Assembly (NCBI GenBank): GCA_030445745.1 | Contig: JASUTE010000025.1 | Coordinates: 1 to 22,287, forward strand | Source: Candidatus Cloacimonadota bacterium | GTDB taxonomy: Bacteria; Cloacimonadota; Cloacimonadia; Cloacimonadales; TCS61 | Reading direction: 5' to 3' | Length of the DNA: 22,287 nt | Shown here: one piece after another, positions 16,598-22,287 of the stretch | How the letters are laid out: every line of letters starts with the position of its first letter | Numbering within the stretch: the stretch's first letter is position 1 | Translations under genes and position numbers: made by a program | The notes under the pieces: model-generated | Told to the model about the DNA's origin: nothing | The model's database searches: none | Seen by the model: only the letters and a program-made list of their open reading frames with translations

Positions 16598-19500
16598 TAT
16601 TGATGCATTAACTACCCATCGAGATGACCTGCTGAAAGCGGAAATAGCAATATATTTTATTCTGCTGGATAAAACCAATATCAATTTTTGGAAAGGGAAA
16701 GGATATTTTGATGGTTTAGAAAAAGTTAATTTCTCATTTGATGACTTTTTAAATACTTTCTTTTTAAAGAATCATAAAATTGATTTCTTTGATGACAATA
16801 ATCAATTGAAAAGTTATAATCTAATAGATGATTTGCTGAAAAATTGGCGGTCAGCTCAAGAACCATTACAGAAAATTTTAGCTCGTGGCTGCGAAAATGT
16901 AAATTCCGGCATCGATAAAGGAGCTTTACCAGATTCTCAACGAATAAAAGGCAAACTCTACATCTCCAATGCTTTTGGTTCTTTTATGCAGAAGATGGAT
17001 CATGATTATTTAGATAAACGCCGTGAATGTTTTTTGCAACGTCTTCATAATGAACTTTCTCAAAAAGATTTTTATGCTAATCCAAATTGGCAGGAGATTA
17101 GAAATTTTGTCTCTAATGAAATCAAGTGCTGGTATTCCAATCTATTGAGTGATAGCCGTTTCCCGGCAAATGATGTAACTCTTTGGGATCAAGCTTATAT
17201 GACAGCTTCTATGTTTAAAGCAACTTTAGCCGATTGTTATCTGCAAAATAACGCTACATATAAAATTAAAAATCCCCAATTAATCCAATGGCGAATATTG
17301 GGAATCCAATATGATAAACTTAGTTTAGCAGAAAAAGCGAGCAAACCAGCTATAATTGCAGCTTACCGCGATGAATGCCGAATATTTGATAAACAGGTGA
17401 AAGCATATCTGGAAAAAGAAATTGCCTTGGGAAATGAAATCTATCGGGATGAAACCGGAATCTATTTTCTGGTTCCTGAATCTTTGCCTATAAAAACATA
17501 TGATACTGGAGTTTCTATTGATTTACTCAAAGAAGAAAGCATAATAAATGAGATTAACCAAAAGGCTTATGATATCTTCCATAATGAAGTCCAGCCGGTA
17601 TATGTTTTATCAAAAGCCTCGCGGGGAACAATGAATCTGACTCAACTTCTGGAACATGCCCCAGAACTTCGTTTATATGCTCCACGATTTGATCAGCGAG
17701 AATTTAAAAATAATTTACGCAGTTCGCAGATTTGCCGGGTTTGTAGAGTCAGGTTTGCTAACAATCAAAACAATAAAGAAAAAGAGAACAATGAAATCCC
17801 TTTATGTGAAACTTGTAAAAAACGAAAAATAAATAGACTGAATACTTGGAATACTAACCGCAATGAAGAAACCATCTGGTTGGGTGAATTGCAAGACAAG
17901 AACAGCCGCATAGCTTTACTTACCATTCGCTTTGAACTCAAGCAATGGCTGAATGGAAATATGCTGAGTAGTTTGTTGAATAGGAAGGAAAAGTTTGATG
18001 AAGAAGTTGAAAATCTTAAAAGTATTATATTGTCTATTCGAGATTATCAAAATAGATTTGAACAAAGAGATAATAAAAACCTTTTAGAATTCATAGCATT
18101 TTATGAAAATAATAAAGCTCCAGTTGAGCAATATCTTAACCTGTTCGATGAAAAGGGTATAAAAAAGCAATTTAAAAAAGTAATTGATAAATCAGAGAAT
18201 CTTCTAAATAATCAGAAGTTAAATGACGAAGATAGAAATATAATTAATCTTCTAAATCGTTTTTGGAAGAAATTTTTTAGATGTAATTTTTCTCTTTTGA
18301 AAGAAAAAAAAGACGGTAAGGTAGTTAATAAAAATGATAAAACTGTGCTTGATCAATCTAACTTTAAGCTAAATAAAGATAGTTACAAACGTTTTAAAAA
18401 CTATTATCAATCCGATGGAAAAAAACTAACTTTTAAAGATATTTTCGCATTTAGCTTTTTAACAAATAATGTTATTGGTGGTCTTATTCTTGATCGCTCA
18501 AACGGAACAACCTGGCAAAAGCTGATAAAAGAAAAAATCGGGATTGTAGATTCTATTGATTGGGCAAATCTAACAGATAAGCAAATTGACGAGATGTCAT
18601 CCATCCTCATTCAGTTCCTGCTTCGTAAAAATCCTTCGCCGGCTCGTTTACGCCGTATTTGGGAATCGACACAGAGATTTACAAATGAAATTAAAGCCGA
18701 TATTGCCAATAATCTTTCTGCCAAAAGAATTGTATGGGATGTGACAAAGGGGGAAGGATCATATCAAAATAATGAAATAGAAATTAACGGATTGTTATTC
18801 TATCTCTATGAAGGTAAAGCCTTCTTAATTACCAGTCTTGCCAGTTGTTTCAAGCAAATCTATAATTTTAAAAATAAAGAAATCAAGAATTTCGCAGACT
18901 GGATAAAAAGCGAGAATTATGAGATTTCAGATTTTGAACTACCTGAAAAAATTGAAATAGATGAAAATGAAATTGAAATAAGCAATCCTCAATTTGAGAA
19001 TTTCCAATCCTATGTTTCTCTACTTGATCCAACCCCAATTTCCTGGCAGGTGGCAGTTCCGGCAGATAAAGTTCCTAAACTAATTAAAATGATTCAGGAA
19101 AAATACAAAAAGCATTTTCATTATGTATATGGCAAACTTCCTCTGCATATTGGCGTTGTTGTGCAAAATTTCAAACATCCGCTTTATATCGGATTGCAGG
19201 CACTAAGAAACATCAGAAGAGAAGTGAGATGGGAAGATATTAAGTCTGATATTGATGGAATTCGTTTAAAGGCAATCCAAAAAGATCAAGTTACGACATC
19301 AACATCTGAAGAAATCGCAAATTGTGCTGAAACCTATTATTCATTTTTTATCAGGAAAGATACAAAAGGTGATTATCAATTCTATTTCCCACCGGAAAAA
19401 GTTAGTAAACATTTATCTCTAACCAATGAAACTGGAAAAGGGGATATTTTCTTCTATTATCCTAACACGATTGATTTTGAATTTCTGGATTGTAACACCA

Positions 19501-19886
19501 GAAGAAATGACATCTTCTATGAAAAAGGGAAAAGAAAGCCGGAGCATCGTCAACAACGTCCGCTCACTTGGGAGCATTGGTATAAATACACATGTTTCAG
19601 AGAGTTATTTGCAGATGATTCCTCAAAGCTTCATAATCTCATCTCTCTTTTTTATCGTTTGTTGCAAGACTGGAAAAATGAAGAGAAAAACATCCTGCAA
19701 TTAGCCGCAACTGCAATCATCAATATGCTACAACCCCAAAATATGAGTAACAGAAAAAAAGCAATTTTAGCCTGTTTGTTTGGAGCTGAAAAATGGAAAG
19801 ATATTAATGAAAAAATAGAAATAAAACATCTGCTGGAATTCGTTGATTATTATGATTTCTGGCACAATAACCTGAAGGAGGTTTAA
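16587..19886 (+). CDS. cas10: Cas10 large subunit, Csx11-like, with degenerate HD and cyclase motifs
   Basis: The protein has 1099 aa. It resembles the Csx11 branch of Cas10, the marker of subtype III-C. Supporting features are an N-terminal LLKAEIAIYF (15-24) and LWDQAYMTASMFKATLA (199-215). QWRILGIQYDK (234-244), GNEIYRDETGIYFLVPE (282-298) and a zinc site Cys383/386-Cys407/410 follow. Next are ETIWLGELQDKNSRIALLTI (428-447), PISWQVAVPADKVPKLI (817-833) and KLPLHIGVVVQ (850-860). The last two match the palm domain. No GGDD occurs anywhere in the protein; the hairpin positions read YRDETG and SLLDPTPIS instead. At the expected HD site the sequence is ILLDKT, with Leu27 for His, and the later YDH-like site reads WDQ. 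A charged Lys/Asn/Glu-rich insert spans about 465-615. The start has GGAGG 6 nt upstream. The C-terminus (about 990-1099) is helical, like the crRNA-handle-binding D4 part of Cas10. Confidence 0.85.
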   Translation: MSNNIDALTTHRDDLLKAEIAIYFILLDKTNINFWKGKGYFDGLEKVNFSFDDFLNTFFLKNHKIDFFDDNNQLKSYNLIDDLLKNWRSAQEPLQKILARGCENVNSGIDKGALPDSQRIKGKLYISNAFGSFMQKMDHDYLDKRRECFLQRLHNELSQKDFYANPNWQEIRNFVSNEIKCWYSNLLSDSRFPANDVTLWDQAYMTASMFKATLADCYLQNNATYKIKNPQLIQWRILGIQYDKLSLAEKASKPAIIAAYRDECRIFDKQVKAYLEKEIALGNEIYRDETGIYFLVPESLPIKTYDTGVSIDLLKEESIINEINQKAYDIFHNEVQPVYVLSKASRGTMNLTQLLEHAPELRLYAPRFDQREFKNNLRSSQICRVCRVRFANNQNNKEKENNEIPLCETCKKRKINRLNTWNTNRNEETIWLGELQDKNSRIALLTIRFELKQWLNGNMLSSLLNRKEKFDEEVENLKSIILSIRDYQNRFEQRDNKNLLEFIAFYENNKAPVEQYLNLFDEKGIKKQFKKVIDKSENLLNNQKLNDEDRNIINLLNRFWKKFFRCNFSLLKEKKDGKVVNKNDKTVLDQSNFKLNKDSYKRFKNYYQSDGKKLTFKDIFAFSFLTNNVIGGLILDRSNGTTWQKLIKEKIGIVDSIDWANLTDKQIDEMSSILIQFLLRKNPSPARLRRIWESTQRFTNEIKADIANNLSAKRIVWDVTKGEGSYQNNEIEINGLLFYLYEGKAFLITSLASCFKQIYNFKNKEIKNFADWIKSENYEISDFELPEKIEIDENEIEISNPQFENFQSYVSLLDPTPISWQVAVPADKVPKLIKMIQEKYKKHFHYVYGKLPLHIGVVVQNFKHPLYIGLQALRNIRREVRWEDIKSDIDGIRLKAIQKDQVTTSTSEEIANCAETYYSFFIRKDTKGDYQFYFPPEKVSKHLSLTNETGKGDIFFYYPNTIDFEFLDCNTRRNDIFYEKGKRKPEHRQQRPLTWEHWYKYTCFRELFADDSSKLHNLISLFYRLLQDWKNEEKNILQLAATAIINMLQPQNMSNRKKAILACLFGAEKWKDINEKIEIKHLLEFVDYYDFWHNNLKEV

Positions 19887-19889
19887 AAA

Positions 19890-20984
19890 ATGAATGATGT
19901 AAAATCAATCGAATTGATCACTAAAGCAACTGATCCGATTTATATCGGAACCGGCGGCTATACCATTGGCAGAGTGGATAACACTATCGTACGTGACCCG
20001 ATTTCCCACATCCCCAAAATTCCCGGCACTTCACTTGCCGGAACCTGGCGCTATTTTATGGCTTTGCAACTTCAGAGCTATTTTAAAGACGAATATCGCA
20101 GTGATAGAAAAAAGCGGGGAGAAGATTATCACAGTATCAAAGAAAAGCAAGAAAAAGATAATAAAAATGATATGAACATAAAGTTTCTTTTTTTTGATAA
20201 AAAGGAAGACGGATGGTGGAATTGTATAGATGGGAATAGATTTGCTGCCTTAAATTGTGCCGGGCAAGATGATTTTCCAAATATGAAGATTATGGAGGAT
20301 TTGAATGATGAAAAACCAAGACATTGCGGACAATGTATTGTTTGCAAATCTTTTGGCTTTTCAAAATCTGATAAATCAGCACAAGGGTTGCTCTCCTTTA
20401 CAGACCTGAATATTCTCTTCTTTCCTGTTTATACCAGAAAGGGAACAATGTGGATTACCAGTGAATCAATTTTGCAGGAAGGCGGTTTGATTCAATCGAA
20501 ACACGCCAAAGAAGAGGAGGCGATTTTTGTAAATGAGAATTTTGAAGGAGGAGATTTTCTGAATCTGGGCTGGATTAATCTGCCCATGAAGAAACAGAAT
20601 TTGACTTTTAAGATTCCTAATGGCTGTGAGCTAGCTTCCAACCAAATTGTTATTGTTCCCGATCATCTAATTTCGCAAATCATCAATTCCAATCTGGAAG
20701 TGCGAACTTCTGTCTCCATTGATCCCAATACCGGAGCAGCCAAAGATGGAGCCTTATTCACCAGCGAAGCGATTCCCCGTACAACTGTTTTTTATGGGAA
20801 GATTCATATCTTTGAAAGATCTGAACTAAATCATAAAAATATCTGCAATGCTCTTTGTGACAGCAAGCAATATTATGAGAGCTTGGGAATTGGCGGAATG
20901 ACAACCCGAGGTTTCGGCAGAATGAAAGTTCAATTAAATTGTATTGGAGGAAATGATGAAAAACATAGATGCTGCGATCAATAA
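19890..20984 (+). CDS. cmr4: Cmr4, backbone RAMP with the target-RNA cleavage residue
   Basis: The protein has 364 aa. Cmr4 (Cas7 group) subunits line the complex and cut target RNA at 6 nt intervals. Motifs in order are YIGTGGYTIGRVDNTIVRDP (18-37), IPGTSLAGTWRY (44-55), and AQGLLSFTDLNILFFPVYTR (164-183). VRTSVSIDPNTGAAKDGALF (271-290) follows, then the glycine-rich loop IGGMTTRGFGRMKV (334-347). Asp30 in GRVDN sits at the place of the catalytic aspartate of characterised Cmr4 proteins. Cys146, Cys149 and Cys152 (CGQCIVC) form an extra possible metal site in the middle. The start has AAGGAGG 7 nt upstream, inside the end of cas10. The 3' end overlaps cmr5. Confidence 0.88.
   Translation: MNDVKSIELITKATDPIYIGTGGYTIGRVDNTIVRDPISHIPKIPGTSLAGTWRYFMALQLQSYFKDEYRSDRKKRGEDYHSIKEKQEKDNKNDMNIKFLFFDKKEDGWWNCIDGNRFAALNCAGQDDFPNMKIMEDLNDEKPRHCGQCIVCKSFGFSKSDKSAQGLLSFTDLNILFFPVYTRKGTMWITSESILQEGGLIQSKHAKEEEAIFVNENFEGGDFLNLGWINLPMKKQNLTFKIPNGCELASNQIVIVPDHLISQIINSNLEVRTSVSIDPNTGAAKDGALFTSEAIPRTTVFYGKIHIFERSELNHKNICNALCDSKQYYESLGIGGMTTRGFGRMKVQLNCIGGNDEKHRCCDQ
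20946..20950 (+). promoter_or_regulatory. Ribosome binding site that fixes the cmr5 start
   Basis: GGAGG lies inside the 3' end of cmr4, 5 nt before ATG at 20956. An upstream in-frame TTG (20944) overlaps this site and so cannot use it, and ATG at 20953 would be too close. 20956 is the best start. Confidence 0.65.
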
Positions 20985-21291
20985 AGCAAGTTACACTCTG
21001 GCTGAAAATGCTGGTATAGAAAAGAAAAATGAAATTGAAAAAGCAATGGGCGTTCTGGCAAATGACGGAGTTTATGCTTTTGTGATATTTTGTAAATCAA
21101 ACAAAATTTGGAATGATTTTTCCGATTCTATTAAAGAACTGAATACTTTATTTCCTGAAAAGTTGCAAAATTTTGATGATTCTAAACTGAAGTCAGATAA
21201 TTATTCCCTTTCCGATCTACTTTTTGTGAAAGAAATTCTGGAAAAGATGCTTACTTACACTCGGTATCATCTTAAAGCAAAGGGAGATTGA
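20956..21291 (+). CDS. cmr5: Cmr5, small (Cas11) subunit
   Basis: The protein has 111 aa, typical for Cmr5 (about 110-170). It is all-helical in appearance. The diagnostic part is the central helix with Lys-Ala-Met-x-Val-Leu-x-Asn-Asp-Gly-Val-Tyr-Ala-Phe-Val-Ile-Phe-Cys-Lys-Ser-Asn, equivalent to the 'LPxMIxxNGLxxTLAFLKSK' stretch of the family. A C-terminal helix ends YTRYHLKAKGD. Cmr5 subunits stack along the minor filament opposite Cmr4 and bind target RNA. The gene overlaps cmr4 by 29 bp and leaves one base before the next gene. Confidence 0.82.
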   Translation: MKNIDAAINKASYTLAENAGIEKKNEIEKAMGVLANDGVYAFVIFCKSNKIWNDFSDSIKELNTLFPEKLQNFDDSKLKSDNYSLSDLLFVKEILEKMLTYTRYHLKAKGD

Positions 21292-21292
21292 T

Positions 21293-22120
21293 ATGGCGAA
21301 AAAATGGTATGAAGTGACCTTAAAGCCTTTGCAACCGCTTCATATAGGAAGCGGAAATTACGGCGTTGTAAATCCAACCAGGATTTTTATCCCAGGTTGG
21401 ACAATGTGGGGTGCGTTAACAGCTGCTTTTGGAAAACATATGGGTTGGAATAAAAACGATCTGAGTAAAGACCAAAATGAGCTTTTTGAACAAGTTTCCA
21501 ACTTCTACCCAGTAATTGATAGTAAAATACTCTTCCCAAATTTTAAAAACGGTGAATTTTGTTTGGGAGAATATTCTGAAAAGGTATTCCGTTATTATGC
21601 AACTGAAACTTTTGCTTCAACTGCTATTAATGCTTCCACGCAAACTGCTAAAGATAAAATGTTATATGAAATAGAGTATCTACTGCCTGTATTAAAAGAT
21701 AAAAAAAAGAAGATATTTTGGCAGGGAAGTTTGTTTGTTGATTTAGATCAATCTAAACTAGAAGAGTTCCTCAAAGAGTTCCTCAGGAGAGGAGAAATAT
21801 TATATATTGGCGGAGAACGAAGTAAAGGTTTTGGAATGATGGAAATTGAAATGATAACTGAACTGGAAAAACGAGAAGATTGGAGTAACCCAAACAGAAA
21901 GATTTTTACTAATTTTGTTAAAGATTCAGAATGGATTGAATATGGTAAAGCCACATATATTGCAGAAATCGAAAAATCAGACAGTTATGATTTAACTTTA
22001 AAAAAGTTGACAAAAATTTACTTACCGGGATGTAGAAAATCACCGAAAACTCCAGCAAACGGGAGATTGATAAAAGGTGTTTTAGTGAAATGCAAATTAG
22101 ATGATATTTTCCAAAACTAG
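21293..22120 (+). CDS. cmr3: Cas5-group RAMP, Cmr3-like (short)
   Basis: The protein has 275 aa. It opens with EVTLKPLQPLHIGSGNYG (7-24), a RAMP strand-loop, then FIPGWTMWGALTAAFGKHM (32-50). The stretch Ser-Thr-Ala-Ile-Asn-Ala-Ser-Thr-Gln-Thr-Ala-Lys-Asp-Lys-Met-Leu-Tyr (109-125) matches the Cas5-group pattern 'H/S-T-x-I-d-x-x-T-x-T-A-x-x-G-x-L-y'. It closes with the glycine-rich loop YIGGERSKGFGMMEIE (171-186). In type III complexes this group (Cmr3/Csm4/Csx10) binds the crRNA 5' handle and Cas10. Since the operon otherwise lacks Cmr3, I assign it that role. It is shorter than most Cmr3 proteins (often 300 or more). The 3' end may be affected by a frameshift. Csx10-like is the alternative name. 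Confidence 0.7.
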   Translation: MAKKWYEVTLKPLQPLHIGSGNYGVVNPTRIFIPGWTMWGALTAAFGKHMGWNKNDLSKDQNELFEQVSNFYPVIDSKILFPNFKNGEFCLGEYSEKVFRYYATETFASTAINASTQTAKDKMLYEIEYLLPVLKDKKKKIFWQGSLFVDLDQSKLEEFLKEFLRRGEILYIGGERSKGFGMMEIEMITELEKREDWSNPNRKIFTNFVKDSEWIEYGKATYIAEIEKSDSYDLTLKKLTKIYLPGCRKSPKTPANGRLIKGVLVKCKLDDIFQN

Positions 22121-22287
22121 GAGCAAATGTTTCTTTTGAGGATTCAGATTATAATAAGACAGTAAATTTAATTATCTCTAGTCTGAGCCAAAATTATTGA
22201 CAAAATTAGCAAGAATTGTTCTTTTACAGCCATATAGAGGTGTAAGAAAAGTCTGGGACCCAAAAATATTGGGAAAATCTGGTTTTC
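22121..22287 (+). other. Terminal 167 bp: no complete gene; possible start of another CDS
   Basis: A frame beginning at TTG 22197 stays open to the window edge. It would read TKLARIVLLQPYRGVRKVW and continue. No good ribosome site precedes it, and the TTGACA at 22197-22202 may instead be a -35 box. A second frame (22105-22200) continues past the cmr3-like stop for about 31 codons. No CRISPR repeat, terminator or RNA gene is visible. Confidence 0.25.

Noticed and set aside
16127-16684. Reverse-strand open frame of 185 codons across the cmr6/cas10 junction
   Set aside because: It is antisense to two clearly conserved genes, has no recognisable domain, and is expected from AT-rich codon shadowing.
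17000-17010. His139-Asp140 of Cas10 as the HD nuclease motif
   Set aside because: The context (MDHDYLDKRR) is charged and lies well after the expected N-terminal hydrophobic helix; kept as a caveat in the finding rather than a call.
19426-19704. Plus-strand alternative frame of 92 codons inside cas10
   Set aside because: It lies wholly within the conserved Cas10 C-terminal region in another frame and has no family features.
20944-20955. TTG or first ATG as the cmr5 start
   Set aside because: Both sit on or too close to the GGAGG site at 20946-20950; ATG at 20956 has proper spacing.
22127-22165. 12-codon ORF right after the cmr3-like gene with an AGGAG site
   Set aside because: Too short, no conservation can be judged, and the AGGAG overlaps the preceding stop by chance.

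Overview
The window is AT-rich bacterial DNA with every recognisable gene on the plus strand. The gene content points to a Gram-negative, low-GC member of the FCB group, and Candidatus Cloacimonadota is my best guess. The signs are an LPS-export ATPase (LptB) beside RpoN, a C-terminal tail of type IX secretion style at the left edge, and a run of HPF, HPr kinase, HPr and enzyme I. This placement is inferred from gene content and style, not from a marker-gene comparison.

Layout. Positions 1-260 hold the end of a probable type IX secretion cargo gene, a 38-39 bp tandem repeat that copies the region around its stop codon, a strong intrinsic terminator and a probable promoter. Positions 261-1802 encode a nucleotide-sugar dehydrogenase with an N-terminal extension. 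Positions 1852-4730 are three tightly packed genes: a MacB/LolD-type ABC ATPase, its FtsX-type permease and a YihY/BrkB membrane protein. A class II tRNA-Ser(GGA) follows at 4753-4842.

Positions 5023-14093 form one nine-gene array: lptB, rpoN, lpd, lipA, hpf, hprK, ptsH, ptsI and a bifunctional phosphoglucose/phosphomannose isomerase. Gaps are short throughout, and a strong -35 box lies immediately upstream of lptB. The array combines envelope assembly, sigma-54, lipoate and keto-acid metabolism, ribosome hibernation, PTS-type carbon regulation and sugar-phosphate interconversion. No sugar-specific PTS permease is present in the window.

Positions 14094-14412 are non-coding apart from what looks like a decayed type IX sorting tail and promoter-like sequence. 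Positions 14413-22120 are a complete type III (Cmr) CRISPR effector operon in the order cmr1, cmr6-like, cas10 (Csx11-like), cmr4, cmr5, cas5/cmr3-like. The genes overlap or nearly abut and carry strong Shine-Dalgarno sites. The Cas10 subunit has no GGDD motif, and its N-terminal HD signature also appears lost, whereas Cmr4 keeps the conserved Asp used for target-RNA cleavage. This points to an RNA-cutting complex that probably makes no cyclic-oligoadenylate signal and may lack Cas10 DNase activity. The closest known class is subtype III-C. No CRISPR array, cas6, cas1/cas2 or CARF effector is present in the window. The last 167 bases hold no complete gene but may contain the start of another.
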